A stretch of 43,471 nt of DNA from an uncultured Oscillibacter sp. (GCA_946551795.1 CAMNRF010000011.1:1-43471), one strand, 5' to 3'. Shown: positions 8,164 to 17,227, counted from the first letter of the stretch. Made by a program: numbers and translations. Notes: generated by a model from the letters alone, not told the origin.

Positions 8164-11016
8164 ATGGTGAACTTTGTCATTGCCTTGGAGTGTTTTGGAA
8201 TATGTCTGATCTTCGTTGCCCTGATTCTCCTGCTCAACGGAGACGGGGCGCGGGAGCAGAAGCTTCTGATCTTCATCATGTGCGGCTCGCTGGTGCAGAA
8301 CGTGGGCTACCTGCTGGAGCTGACAGCGCCCGCCCTGGAAGTGGCTGTGGCCGCGGTGACCGTGGAAAATGTGGGCTCGATCTTCGCCCCGCTGTGTTAC
8401 TGCTGGTTTATTTATACATACTGCTATGCGCATCCCCCGAAGAAGCTGCTGTTTGCCCTCGGCGCCATCAATTTTCTGGTTCTGCCCTCGGTGTTTTTCA
8501 ACTGGTACGGGATCTTCTACCAGAATTTCCAGTGGCTGTCCACGGTGGACGGGTTCCACTATGTCAGCATCACCTACGGCCCCCTGTACACCCTGTCCCT
8601 GGCCACCCGCATCATCATTCCGTATATCCTGTCCATACACACCCTGGCCCGGGCCATTCGCATGCGCTCGGACCAGCAGGTCAGCCGCCAGTATCAGACG
8701 ATCCTCGCCATCACCACCCTGCCCGTGATCCTGCTGGTGGCCTATATATTCAAAATTATCGTGGTCTTTGACCTCACGCCGGTGACCTTCGCCATCTCCA
8801 TGGCCATGGTCGTGATTGTCGTGTGGGGCCGCCGGAACTATGATTTCCGCCATCTGGCGGCGGAGAAGGTGCTGGAGAGCCTGGGCGACGGCGTCATCGC
8901 CCTGGACGACCACGACAGGCTCGTCAGCTACAACCGGGCCGCCGCCCGCATCTTCACCAGCCTGCCCGAGCACAAGCTGGGGGAAAACATCCGGGTGGTG
9001 GAGGATTTCCGGGAGGAGATGCTCAACGAGAACATCCCCTGGAGCTTCTCCATCAACGGGCAGAACTACGAGTGCCACAGCAAGCAGATCATAGACGAGA
9101 GCGGCCGCCGGCAGGGCTGCGTCATCCTGGTGCTGGACATGACCGACATCAAGGCCTATATCAACGAGATCAAGCGGGTGCGCCAGCAGGCCGAGAAGGC
9201 GAACATCGCAAAGAGCGAGTTCCTGGCCAATATGTCCCACGAGATCCGCACCCCCATGAACGCCATCATCGGGATGAACGACATCATCATGGAGGAGTGC
9301 AGGGACCCCGCTATCCGCGGCTACGCCAAGGACGTGCAGGCGGCCGCCAAGAACCTGCTGGCCATCATCAACGACATCCTGGACCTGTCCAAGGTGGAGG
9401 CGGGCAAGATGGAGCTGGTGCCCACGGACTACTATTTGAAGACCATTGTGGGCGAGATCGTGGGCCTGATGGACATGGCGGCCTCCAAGCGCGGCCTCAT
9501 CATGAAATACGAGTGCGACGAGACCATCCCCTGCCGCTACAACGGTGACGACGGGCGGATTAAGCAGGTCCTCATCAATATCCTCAACAACGCCATCAAA
9601 TTTACCAAGGAGGGTTATGTGCGGGTCTCTGTCACCGGCAGGCCCGGCGAGCGCGGGGACGAGGAGATTCTCACCTTCCGGGTGGAGGATACCGGCTGCG
9701 GCATCCGGCAGGAGGACCTGGGCAAGATCTTTGAGGATTTCCGCCAGGTGGACTCCAAGCGTAACCGGAGTGTGGAGGGCACCGGCCTGGGGCTGGCCAT
9801 CGTTAAGCACCTGGTGGAGCTGATGGGCGGCACCATTCACGTGGACAGCGTCTACGGGGAGGGCACCGCCTTTACCATCTCCATTCCTCAGAGGATTGTG
9901 GACCGGCGGTCCATCGCCGAGATGCCGGACATCTCCCAGGCGGAGGCGGAGCGCATAGAGACCTTTACCGCCCCCGGCGTCAAGGTGCTGATCGTGGATG
10001 ACAATGTGGTCAACCGCAAGGTGGCCAGAAACTTCCTCAAGAGCTACGCCTTTGACCTGGACGAGGCGGAGAGCGGGCCCCAGGCCATTGAGATGGCGCG
10101 GCAGAACCGGTATGACATCATCTTTATGGATCATATGATGCCTATGATGGACGGCATTGAGGCGGCGGAGATCATCCGCCGGGACTGCGGCGAAAACGGG
10201 GCCGCGGCCATCATGATCGCCCTGACGGCCAATGCCATGGAGGGGATGCGGCAGCGGTTTTTGGATAAGGGCTTCCAGGACTTTATCGCCAAGCCCCTGG
10301 ACCGAAAGGAGCTGGGACAGCTCCTGATGCGCTGGATTCCGGAGGAGCGGCGGCAGGCTGCGGACGGGGGAGAGGCCTGCGGGCCCATGAACCCGGACGC
10401 CTTCCGGATCGAGGGGATCGACATGAGCGCCGCCATGCGCTACTACTCCGGCGACGAGGCGGGCTTTGCGGAGCTGCTGGAGCTCTATTATATGGACGGC
10501 CAGCGCAAGATCGGCCTTTTGCGGGAGCTTGCCGCCTCCAGTCTCCCGGACTACCAGACGGAGGTCCACGCGCTCAAAAGCGCCTCGGCCAACATCGGCG
10601 CGGTGAGCGTCTCCGAGATGGCCCGCGCCCAGGAGAAGGCCGCGGCGGAGGGCGACCGGCAGCTGATCGACCAGCAGCTTCCCCGGCTGCTGGAGGACTA
10701 TGGGGCGCTGCTGGAGAGAATCGGATGGGTTTTGGAACAGCGGCGGAGCCAGGTACCCCAGGAGGAGAAGCTCCCCGCCCTGCCGGTGCGGGAGCTGAGG
10801 GAACAGGTGGGCAGGGCCCTGGAGGAGTTGGAGGATTTCCGGTCACGGGAGTGTGCCGCCATTGTGGAGGAGATTCTCCGCCACGAGTTGCCCCGGGATT
10901 GCCTGGACAGTCTCAGGGAGATTCAGGGGCAGCTGAAACTGTATGAGGATGACAACGCGGAAATGCTGTTAACGCAGCTGTTGAGCAGTCTTGAAGAGCG
11001 GGAGGAGCAGGAATGA
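8164..11016 (+). CDS. Hybrid sensor histidine kinase: 7TM-type sensor, PAS, HisKA, HATPase, receiver and HPt domains
   Basis: A 950-residue membrane kinase containing a whole phosphorelay. Residues 1-220 hold seven or eight hydrophobic segments of the histidine-kinase 7TM type. A PAS-like domain follows (about 240-330), then the dimerisation helix with NMSHEIRTPMNAI (phospho-His359), and an ATPase domain with N-box INILNNAIKF and G-boxes DTGCGI and GTGLGLAIV. The receiver domain has phosphoacceptor Asp656 in IIFMDHMMP. The C-terminal HPt domain carries VHALKSASANIGA, with His802 as expected phospho-acceptor. ATG 8164 has only a weak GGGGA-type ribosome site. The stop overlaps the next gene (ATGA). 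The ligand is unknown; diffusible outputs probably run through the downstream receivers. Confidence 0.92.
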   Translation: MVNFVIALECFGICLIFVALILLLNGDGAREQKLLIFIMCGSLVQNVGYLLELTAPALEVAVAAVTVENVGSIFAPLCYCWFIYTYCYAHPPKKLLFALGAINFLVLPSVFFNWYGIFYQNFQWLSTVDGFHYVSITYGPLYTLSLATRIIIPYILSIHTLARAIRMRSDQQVSRQYQTILAITTLPVILLVAYIFKIIVVFDLTPVTFAISMAMVVIVVWGRRNYDFRHLAAEKVLESLGDGVIALDDHDRLVSYNRAAARIFTSLPEHKLGENIRVVEDFREEMLNENIPWSFSINGQNYECHSKQIIDESGRRQGCVILVLDMTDIKAYINEIKRVRQQAEKANIAKSEFLANMSHEIRTPMNAIIGMNDIIMEECRDPAIRGYAKDVQAAAKNLLAIINDILDLSKVEAGKMELVPTDYYLKTIVGEIVGLMDMAASKRGLIMKYECDETIPCRYNGDDGRIKQVLINILNNAIKFTKEGYVRVSVTGRPGERGDEEILTFRVEDTGCGIRQEDLGKIFEDFRQVDSKRNRSVEGTGLGLAIVKHLVELMGGTIHVDSVYGEGTAFTISIPQRIVDRRSIAEMPDISQAEAERIETFTAPGVKVLIVDDNVVNRKVARNFLKSYAFDLDEAESGPQAIEMARQNRYDIIFMDHMMPMMDGIEAAEIIRRDCGENGAAAIMIALTANAMEGMRQRFLDKGFQDFIAKPLDRKELGQLLMRWIPEERRQAADGGEACGPMNPDAFRIEGIDMSAAMRYYSGDEAGFAELLELYYMDGQRKIGLLRELAASSLPDYQTEVHALKSASANIGAVSVSEMARAQEKAAAEGDRQLIDQQLPRLLEDYGALLERIGWVLEQRRSQVPQEEKLPALPVRELREQVGRALEELEDFRSRECAAIVEEILRHELPRDCLDSLREIQGQLKLYEDDNAEMLLTQLLSSLEEREEQE

Positions 11017-11525
11017 TGGGTGCGGGATATGGCAGAAAGCGCATTTTAGCGGTGGATGACGCGGCGTTTACGCTGTCGAGAATCACGGACGCGCTGGGAA
11101 AGCACTATGAGATGATTACGGTGAACTCCGGAACGCGAGCTTTGAAGTACCTGGATAAGAATAAGCCGGACCTGATCCTCCTGGATATTCGCATGCCGGT
11201 TAAGGATGGGTTTGAGATTCTGCGGGAGATCCGGAGCATGGAGGACCGGGCGGACATTCCGATCATCATGCTGACGGCCATGGAAGACAAGCAGTCCGTT
11301 ATGAGGGGGATCGAGCTGGGGATCTGTGACTATGTCCTAAAGCCCTTTGTGCCGGAGGACCTGCTTGAGCGCGTCCAGCGGATTTTGAAGTCCGGAATCA
11401 GCGTTCAGGCGGGCGGCGGCGGACACGAGGGTGAAAGCGGCCGGGCAGGCGATGGGGGACACGGCAGTCAAAGTTTTCAGGGAGAGATCGCTGAAAGCGA
11501 ACCGGGATCTGTTGCGGGGGGGTGA
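11013..11525 (+). CDS. Single-domain response regulator (CheY-like) with short variable tail
   Basis: A 170-residue receiver protein. ILAVDDAAF carries the acidic pocket, LLDIRMP holds phosphoacceptor Asp58, and Thr88 and Lys110 (YVLKPF) complete the active site. The domain ends near residue 130. The last 40 residues are Gly/Ser-rich and carry no recognisable output domain, so signalling is by protein contact. It overlaps the kinase stop by four bases, which couples the two genes, and it is the natural acceptor from the kinase HPt domain. The CheX-like gene begins three bases after its stop. Confidence 0.9.
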   Translation: MMGAGYGRKRILAVDDAAFTLSRITDALGKHYEMITVNSGTRALKYLDKNKPDLILLDIRMPVKDGFEILREIRSMEDRADIPIIMLTAMEDKQSVMRGIELGICDYVLKPFVPEDLLERVQRILKSGISVQAGGGGHEGESGRAGDGGHGSQSFQGEIAESEPGSVAGG

Positions 11526-11528
11526 CTT

Positions 11529-12017
11529 ATGAATACCGTGCTCACAAAAGAGCAGCTGGAACAGATACTGGACCAGGCGCTTCAAAACGTGACGGAGCAG
11601 ACCGCCGGCGTGCGCCTGAACCAGGGCGATCAGCCCCTGGGAGAGGATCTGTGCACGGTTCACATTACCTTTGACAGGGGATTCAGCACCAGTCTCACGC
11701 TCTGCGCCGATACCAGCCTGCTCACCCGCATGGCCTGCAATTCCTTCCATGAGGACGAGGTGGACTCCGAGGATCTGGAGGACTTTACCAAGGAATATTT
11801 CAACGTGCTGTGCGGCAAAATTGCGGGGTCGATGTTCCAGGCCACGCAGGTCGCGGCCCATTTCGGCCCGCCTGTGTTCTACCATGGGCGCTACGAGCCG
11901 GAGGGACAGGAGGTGCAGTTTGTGCTCACCTATTCTGACGATCGGCGTGAGGGCGCGCAGCTGATTCACCATGTGCCCCGTTCCCATGCGGACGGAGCCG
12001 TTTCGGATCAGGCATAA
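11529..12017 (+). CDS. cheX: CheX-like CheY-P phosphatase
   Basis: A 162-residue protein of the CheX/CheC/FliY phosphatase family. The motif DFTKEYFNVLCGKIAGSMF places Glu89 and Asn92 with the E-x-x-N spacing of the CheX catalytic helix, which attacks phospho-Asp of CheY-type receivers. The surrounding alternation of strands and helices (VHITFDRGFSTSLTLC; VQFVLTYSD) fits the CheX fold. Only one motif is visible, as expected for dimeric CheX rather than double-motif CheC. It sits between two receiver genes, three bases after the first, with GGGGGGTGAC upstream. It probably resets one or both receivers. Confidence 0.8.
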   Translation: MNTVLTKEQLEQILDQALQNVTEQTAGVRLNQGDQPLGEDLCTVHITFDRGFSTSLTLCADTSLLTRMACNSFHEDEVDSEDLEDFTKEYFNVLCGKIAGSMFQATQVAAHFGPPVFYHGRYEPEGQEVQFVLTYSDDRREGAQLIHHVPRSHADGAVSDQA

Positions 12018-12035
12018 TGGAAAGGGGTATATCAG

Positions 12036-12398
12036 ATGAGCAAGCGACTTATGGTAGTGGATGATTCCAGGCTGGTCAGAGCGCAGCTGGAGGATGTCCT
12101 GGCGGGTACGGATTACCAGATCGCGGCGTATTGCCGCAGCGGTGAGGACGCCATCAAGCAGTACGCGGAGGTAGCGCCCGATCTGGTGACGATGGATATT
12201 ATTATGCAGGGGATGGACGGGCTGGACGCCGCGGAGATCATTCTGAAAGAGCACCCGGATGCCAGAATCGTGATGGTCTCGTCCCTGGCATACGGCGATA
12301 CCTTTGAAAGGGCGAAGTCGATTGGCACCAGGGGATTTGTAGATAAGCCGTTCCACCAGGAGCAGCTGCTGCGGGTGTTCGGGCAGGCGCTCTCATAA
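12036..12398 (+). CDS. cheY: CheY-type response regulator
   Basis: A 120-residue stand-alone receiver. MVVDDSRLVR holds the acidic pair, VTMDIIMQGMDG holds phosphoacceptor Asp54, Ser82 replaces the conserved Thr/Ser, and Lys104 lies in FVDKPF. It resembles clostridial CheY used with CheX-type phosphatases. The ribosome site is AAAGGGG, about nine bases before ATG 12036. It is the last gene of the kinase-receiver-CheX-CheY operon and is followed by a strong terminator. No cheA, cheW or flagellar genes accompany it, so its target (motor, chemoreceptor array or other) cannot be stated. Confidence 0.92.
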   Translation: MSKRLMVVDDSRLVRAQLEDVLAGTDYQIAAYCRSGEDAIKQYAEVAPDLVTMDIIMQGMDGLDAAEIILKEHPDARIVMVSSLAYGDTFERAKSIGTRGFVDKPFHQEQLLRVFGQALS

Positions 12399-12471
12399 CT
12401 CCACCCGGCCGCGGGCCGGGTTTGGCGGCGGGGGAAACCTCAGATCGTCCGGCTTTATATAAACAGCTTTT

Positions 12472-12501
12472 AAGCGCCGCGGCGGGTCCGCGGCGCTTTT
12501 T
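12472..12501 (+). terminator. Rho-independent terminator of the phosphorelay operon
   Basis: An 11-bp stem (AAGCGCCGCGG and CCGCGGCGCTT) with a 5-base loop runs into a T-tract (12497-12501), about 75 bases after the cheY stop. Confidence 0.85.
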
Positions 12502-12517
12502 CCGGCGATTCAGCCAG

Positions 12518-12546
12518 ATTCACCCCCGGTAGAACCAGGGGTGAAT
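12518..12546. repeat. Small inverted repeat in the intergenic region
   Basis: ATTCACCCC and GGGGTGAAT (9 bp) flank an 11-base centre that can pair further (GGT with ACC). It is followed by six or seven A residues on the plus strand. The function is unknown. Confidence 0.5.
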
Positions 12547-12627
12547 AAAAAAGCCCTGGCAGATAAAACCCTGTTGATACAATCGTGACGGCTTGGCGGC
12601 CGCGTCACGGGAGAGTATCGAGGGGGA

Positions 12628-12793
12628 TTAGGCCCTGTTTGAAAAATGTCAAAACGCCCAATCGGCGAATCTTTTTCCGCCACGCTGCGTTAAATTTTCT
12701 TGCCGGGCGTCAGCCCGCCTGCAAAAATCTGCCTTGATTGGCGAAAAAATCTCTCGCCGCTGTGCATTTCGCCATTTATCAAACAGGGCCTAA
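12628..12793 (+). mobile_element. MITE-like element, copy 1
   Basis: A non-coding ~165-bp unit bounded by inverted termini: TTAGGCCCTGTTTGAAAAAT at the left and the complement of TTAGGCCCTGTTTGATAAAT at the right. Most of the element is a long imperfect palindrome around a central hairpin, CGGGC-GTCA-GCCCG (12704-12717). It encodes no transposase. Copies 2 (17061-17227, inverted) and 3 (25234-25398, same orientation) share ends and length. The TA at each outer edge fits insertion at TA, as for IS630/Tc1-mariner-type transposases acting in trans; that mechanism is inferred. Confidence 0.85.
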
Positions 12794-13318
12794 GCAAAAT
12801 GGAGAACGAAGTTCCACACAACGCCGTTCGGCGCGGTACCAAAGGGTCTATGTGGCCGAAGCCCCAATGGGCGATTCCGGTACTCGGGCTGTTTGCCTTT
12901 TCCGTTTGCCTCCGCCGAGGAGACAGCTGTAAGCACCGTCGACAGCGCCGAACAGATGCGGCGAAGGCTTGGGCAGGGCCGTTAAAGGGCACAATCCGGC
13001 GATTTGCTCCCGGGACAGATGATGCCGTGGGTTGGGGGGAATGATTTATGTACCAGAAACCGACCGGCCTTTTCTTTTTCAAATCCCGCTATGGCCGTAT
13101 GCCTCCCAACCGCATGCTTTTGCCCGGTTCGCCGGACCCGGTTCATCCTCTCCGTAATCCGGCGGTTTTCTGACAAGCTGGACCGCCAGCCGGGGGATTC
13201 GGCGCCATGGGTCCGGGGCCCCGGTTCCGGCTGCCCCGGGATGGGCACAATCTTCGGGCTGGCCGCCATGGGCAAAGCCCGCCGCCAGACGCGCAGACGT
13301 GATTTGCGCTGATTTTGC
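12794..13318. other. 525-bp intergenic stretch without a supported gene
   Basis: The region lies between MITE copy 1 and the end of the nikE-like gene. Open frames exist on both strands, but they run into the MITE or out of nikE in the wrong frame, have no good ribosome site and give Arg/Pro-rich, low-complexity translations. I see no RNA gene. It may be decayed sequence. Confidence 0.5.
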
Positions 13319-14224
13319 TCAGACATTCCAGCAGGCGATTTTATGGCCGCTTTCCCGCTCCTCCAGCGGGGGACATTGGTCCCGGCAGCGGGCTGTCCGC
13401 AGGACGCATCGCTGATGATAGGGACACCCTTCGCCGGACTCCCACGCCGGCGGAGGGAGGGGGTCCCCCGCGGTCTCCGCCGCATCATGAGCGGCAAGAA
13501 GGCGGCGGGCATAGGGATGACAGAGCCTTGAAAAATCCTCAATACGCGCGAGCTGCTCCACAATGACTCCGCCGTACATGACCATGAGCGCGTCGGCCAA
13601 GTAGTAGATGGCTTCCAGATCATGGGAGACCAGGATGCAGGTCAGATCCAGAGCCGATTTCAGATCCGCCAGCAGATTCAGGATCTGTGCCTGCACCGAT
13701 ACGTCCAGACTGCTCAGAGGTTCGTCCAGAAGGAGCAGCTTCGGCCTTGCCGCCAGCGCCCGCGCGATGCAGACACGCTGAAGCTGTCCGCCGCTGAACT
13801 GCTGGGGATATTTATCCATATCCCCGGGGGAGATTCCCACCATCTCCAGCAGGCGGGACACTTCCCTGCGGGAGACCTCGCCTCTCATGTGAAACAGGTT
13901 TTCCAGGGGCTCGGAGATGATATGAAATATGTCCATATGGAGGTTGACGGAGTCCAGGCTGTTCTGAAATACCATCTGAATACCGCCCCGCACACGGCCG
14001 GGCGTCAGCGGCGCGCCCCTGTAAAGGACACCGCCCGCGGTTGGCTGCTCCAGTCCGGCCAGTATCCGGCACAGGGTGCTCTTTCCGCAGCCGCTCTCTC
14101 CCACCAGCCCCAGACACGTTCCGTATGAAAGAGAGAACGACACGTCCCGGACCGCCTCCGCGCGGCCGCTCCGGCCGCGGTGATAGGTTTTACGCAGTCC
14201 CTGTGCTTCCAGCAGGAAATCCAA
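13319..14224 (-). CDS. nikE: ABC transporter ATP-binding protein, NikE/DppF type
   Basis: About 301 residues; one of the two ATPases that power an Opp/Dpp/Nik-family importer. Visible motifs are Walker A GESGCGKST, signature SGGQLQRVCIARAL, Walker B LLLLDEPLSSLD and the switch His in VSHD. The C-terminal extension with cysteines (CPYHQRCVLRTARC) is typical of the oligopeptide/nickel ATPase subfamily. GGGAGG lies eight bases before TTG 14224, which I take as the start; a GTG at 14233 overlaps that site. It overlaps nikD by about 35 bases and is the last gene of the riboswitch-controlled nikABCDE-like operon. Confidence 0.85.
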   Translation of the reverse strand: MDFLLEAQGLRKTYHRGRSGRAEAVRDVSFSLSYGTCLGLVGESGCGKSTLCRILAGLEQPTAGGVLYRGAPLTPGRVRGGIQMVFQNSLDSVNLHMDIFHIISEPLENLFHMRGEVSRREVSRLLEMVGISPGDMDKYPQQFSGGQLQRVCIARALAARPKLLLLDEPLSSLDVSVQAQILNLLADLKSALDLTCILVSHDLEAIYYLADALMVMYGGVIVEQLARIEDFSRLCHPYARRLLAAHDAAETAGDPLPPPAWESGEGCPYHQRCVLRTARCRDQCPPLEERESGHKIACWNV

Positions 14225-15185
14225 ACGACTCACCTCCCAGCGGGCAGCGGCTCCAATGCCCGGGTTCCAACTCCCGCAGGGGCTGCGGTACGGATACGCA
14301 GCGATCCAGCGCGGAAGAACAGCGCGGCGCGAACGGGCAGCCCGCGCCTGCGGCTTCCCCCAGCCGGGGCGGATAGCCCTCCATCACCTCCAGCCGCTGC
14401 TTGGAAAAGGCCAGCCGTGCCTGGAGAAGACCCCGGGTATAGGGGTGCAGCGGGTGGTGGAGCACAGCGTCTTTTGCGCCGTGCTCCACCACCTGACCGC
14501 CGTACATCACATAGATATCATCCGCCATACCGGAGATGACCTTCAAATCGTGGGACACCAGAAGAATTGCGATCCCCTCCTGGGACTGGAGCTGACGCAG
14601 GAGATGGAGGATCTCCGACTGTGTCGTGCAGTCCAGCGCCGTGGTGGGCTCGTCCGCGATCAGGAGCTCCGGGCGGGGGGTGATGGCCATGGCGATCAGG
14701 ACCCGCTGGAGCATTCCGCCGCTGAGCTGGAACGGATAGCTCCGCAGGACCTCCTCCGGGTCCCGGATGTACATCCGCCCCAGCATCTCCGCGGCCTCCC
14801 CCAGGCAGACGCCCCATTCACGCCGGCGGCGTCCCTCACAGAAATGGGCCCCGATGGTCAGACGCGTGTCAAAGGCCGACATGGGATTTTGCAGGATCAG
14901 GGCCATTCTCCGGCCCCGAAAGGCGTCCATCGCGGCGTCATCCTGAATGGGCACGGGCGCTCCACGCAGAGAGACCCGGCCCTCCACCTTCCACTTTTTG
15001 CGTTCCAACAGCCCCAGGACCGCCTGACAGGTCAGGGATTTGCCGCAGCCGCTCTCTCCGATGACGCCGGTGCAGCCGCCCCTTTTCACCGTCAGCGCCA
15101 CATCGCGGACGGCGGGGATCATGGACCTTCCGGCCCGCAGCCACACCGACAGCCCCTCTGTATCCAACACCTTCTCGTCCATCAT
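14190..15185 (-). CDS. nikD: ABC transporter ATP-binding protein, NikD/DppD type
   Basis: About 331 residues. Walker A is GESGCGKSL, the signature is LSGGMLQRVLIAMA, Walker B is LLIADEPTTALD, and VSHDLKVI supplies the switch His. A cysteine-bearing C-terminus (CPFAPRCSSALDRC) marks the Opp/Dpp/Nik family. The start is ATG 15185 (ATG 15182 also possible), eight bases after GGAGGAG, overlapping the nikC stop by three bases. It should form a heterodimer with NikE beneath the NikBC channel. Longer in-frame extensions upstream read through nikC in the wrong frame and are not genuine. Confidence 0.9.
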   Translation of the reverse strand: MMDEKVLDTEGLSVWLRAGRSMIPAVRDVALTVKRGGCTGVIGESGCGKSLTCQAVLGLLERKKWKVEGRVSLRGAPVPIQDDAAMDAFRGRRMALILQNPMSAFDTRLTIGAHFCEGRRRREWGVCLGEAAEMLGRMYIRDPEEVLRSYPFQLSGGMLQRVLIAMAITPRPELLIADEPTTALDCTTQSEILHLLRQLQSQEGIAILLVSHDLKVISGMADDIYVMYGGQVVEHGAKDAVLHHPLHPYTRGLLQARLAFSKQRLEVMEGYPPRLGEAAGAGCPFAPRCSSALDRCVSVPQPLRELEPGHWSRCPLGGESFGFPAGSTGTA

Positions 15186-16015
15186 GTGCGGTTCTCCTCC
15201 AACGCGTCCCGGAGACAGTCCCCCAGCAGATTGACGGCGATCACCACCAGGAGCACACAGAGGCCGGGCCAGAACATCATACCGGGATGCTCCATGTAAT
15301 TGCGGCCGTCGTTGATCATGGCGCCCCACTCCGGCAGCGGCGCCAGGATGCCCAGGCCGAGGAAGGAGTATCCGGAGATGGCCAGCAGCGTGCTGCCGAA
15401 GTCGATCGCCAGCACTGCCAGCATCTGCGGCAGGATGGCGGGCAGGATATGGCGGACCAGCAGCTTCGGCCGCCGGCTCCCGGCCAGGCGGCTGGCCATG
15501 ATGGAGGTGCGGGTCAGCTCCGCCCGGGTCAGGCTGCGGGCCACCCGCGCGTACCAGATCCAGCGGGTGATGAGCATGGCCAGACAGACGCTCCGGATTC
15601 CGATTCCAAGCGCGCTGACAATGATGAGCACCAGAACGATGCTGGGAAAGGCCCGGAGCACGTCGCTTGCCTTTGTAACCGCCTCGTCGGTCCAGCCGCC
15701 GATCCAGCCGGACAGCATTCCGGCCCCGGTGCCGAGCAGCGCCGAGAAGATCGTGACCAGGAGGGCATAGCCCATGGTATTCCGCCCGCCCCAGAGCACC
15801 CGGGACAGAATGTCCCGCCCGAGATAGTCCGTGCCCAGCGGGTGAGCGGGGGAGGGAGGCGCGAATTTCAGGGAGAGGTCCATTGCGGCCGGATCAAAGG
15901 GGGCCAGGACCGGCGCCAGCAGACAGGCCGCCGTCTGAAGGCCCAGCAGGGCGAGACAGACGATCACGGCGGGGCGGCGGAAAAACCGCCCGGGTATTCC
16001 GTTTGTTGGTCTCAT
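15182..16015 (-). CDS. nikC: ABC transporter permease, NikC/DppC type
   Basis: A 277-residue inner-membrane permease. After one N-terminal transmembrane helix (VIVCLALLGLQTAACLLAPV) comes the NikC/DppC block HPLGTDYLGRDILSRVLWGG, characteristic of this family. A BPD_transp_1 domain follows, with the EAA-loop ASRLAGSRRPKLLVRHILP that contacts the ATPases. The ATG at 16015 overlaps the nikB stop (ATGA) and follows GGGGGGAG. It pairs with NikB to form the translocation pore. Confidence 0.92.
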   Translation of the reverse strand: MRPTNGIPGRFFRRPAVIVCLALLGLQTAACLLAPVLAPFDPAAMDLSLKFAPPSPAHPLGTDYLGRDILSRVLWGGRNTMGYALLVTIFSALLGTGAGMLSGWIGGWTDEAVTKASDVLRAFPSIVLVLIIVSALGIGIRSVCLAMLITRWIWYARVARSLTRAELTRTSIMASRLAGSRRPKLLVRHILPAILPQMLAVLAIDFGSTLLAISGYSFLGLGILAPLPEWGAMINDGRNYMEHPGMMFWPGLCVLLVVIAVNLLGDCLRDALEENRT

Positions 16016-16950
16016 CAGGCTCCCCCCAGTCTGAGGCGCGGGTTCAGCATGGCGCACACCAGGTCGGCGGCGAGATTTGCCAGAATGAAGAGCGCGGACA
16101 TCAGCAGGATGTACCCCTGGATCATGGGATAGTTCCTGGCGTTCACCGCCGAGATGCACATCCGCCCCAGTCCGGGCCACGCGAAGACATTCTCCACGAT
16201 GACGGCCCCGGACATCATGCTGCCCAGATGGAGCCCGAGGCTGGTGAGTACGGGGATCAGGGCGTTGGGGATCACATGGCGCAGGGTGACCGCCCGCCGG
16301 GAGAAGCCGCGGGCCCTGGCATAGCGGACAAAGCCCTGGTTCTGGAGCTCCAGAATGCTGCCGCGCAGGAGCTTGGTATAGGTGGCGATGTACGAGCAGG
16401 CCAGGGTGAAGGACGGGAGGATCAGATGCCTCCAGCTGGTGGCGCCCTGGACCGGCAGCAGGTTCCACCGCAGGGAGAAGACCGCCACCAGGAGGAACCC
16501 CAGCCAGAATTTCGGGATAGAGGCGCCCAGAAACGTAAAGGCGCGGATCAAGCCGTCCACCGGGCCGTTCGGGTGCCTGGCGGACAGAGTGCCCAGAGTG
16601 AGGCTGAGGAGGAGGACCCAGCCCAGGGCGGCCAGGGCCAGCTGTCCGGTGTACCTCAGATCCTCCGCCAGCTCCTCCGTGACGGGACGCTTTGTCTGAT
16701 AGGAGTACCCCAGGTCCCCCCGCAGCACCTGCCGCAGCCACCTGCCGTACTGCACCGGAAGGGGCCGGTCCAGGCCCAGCTCGGCCCGGACCGCCGCCAG
16801 GGCCTCCTCGGTCAGCGGGGCGTTGACGGAGTTCAGATAGGCGGTGGCGGCGTCCTCCGGAAGCCTTCGGACCAGGACGAAGGACAGGACGGACACCAGG
16901 AGCAGAAGCGGAAACAGCCACAGGACCTGTTTTCCAATATAGCGGAGCAC
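16015..16950 (-). CDS. nikB: ABC transporter permease, NikB/DppB type
   Basis: A 311-residue permease. The N-terminal helix (VLWLFPLLLLVSVLSFVLVR) and the family block GLDRPLPVQYGRWLRQVLRG, then GDLGYSY, are typical of NikB/DppB. The EAA-like loop is YARARGFSRRAVTLRHVIPN. The start is GTG 16950, preceded by GGAAGGAGGAAATC; open frame upstream of it is non-coding and includes part of MITE copy 2. The gene lies about 110 bases downstream of that MITE, which separates it from its binding-protein gene. Confidence 0.9.
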   Translation of the reverse strand: MLRYIGKQVLWLFPLLLLVSVLSFVLVRRLPEDAATAYLNSVNAPLTEEALAAVRAELGLDRPLPVQYGRWLRQVLRGDLGYSYQTKRPVTEELAEDLRYTGQLALAALGWVLLLSLTLGTLSARHPNGPVDGLIRAFTFLGASIPKFWLGFLLVAVFSLRWNLLPVQGATSWRHLILPSFTLACSYIATYTKLLRGSILELQNQGFVRYARARGFSRRAVTLRHVIPNALIPVLTSLGLHLGSMMSGAVIVENVFAWPGLGRMCISAVNARNYPMIQGYILLMSALFILANLAADLVCAMLNPRLRLGGA

Positions 16951-17060
16951 GATTTCCTCCTTCCCACGCGGCGTCCCGCCTGCGGCGGCAGGGATGCCGG
17001 CGCCGCCATTTTGGCGGTGTCCCGTCAGCAGAGCTGACGGAATTAAAATCATGAATGATT

Positions 17061-17227
17061 TTAGGTCTTGTTTGATAAATGGCGAAATGCCAAACGGTGA
17101 GAGATTTTTTCGCCAATCAAGGCGATTTGACGCAGCCATACTTTGTGTATGGCAAGGAAAATCAACGCAGAGTGGTGGAAAAAGATCCGCCGTTTGGCCG
17201 TTTTGACATTTTTCAAACAAGGCCTAA
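17061..17227 (-). mobile_element. MITE-like element, copy 2, inside the nik-like operon
   Basis: The same ~165-bp family as at 12628 and 25234, in the opposite orientation. It is bounded by TTAGGTCTTGTTTGATAAAT and, at the right, the complement of TTAGGCCTTGTTTGAAAAAT. The central hairpin is CATAC/GTATG (17137-17151). It sits between the stop of the binding-protein gene (17241) and the permease start (16950). Transcripts reading through would carry a long hairpin at this point. Confidence 0.87.

Noticed and set aside
8077-10569. 830-codon open frame on the minus strand
   Set aside because: It lies wholly antisense to the well-supported hybrid kinase. Its His/Leu/Val/Gly-rich translation is what GC-rich codon bias produces on the opposite strand.
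12690-13082. Possible genes on either strand after MITE copy 1
   Set aside because: The frames begin inside the mobile element, lack ribosome sites, and have low-complexity Arg/Pro/Ser-rich translations.
16016-17116. Extension of the nikC frame upstream to give a 644-residue protein
   Set aside because: The extra N-terminus reads nikB out of frame and enters the MITE. The ATG at 16015 with its ribosome site and ATGA overlap is the proper start.
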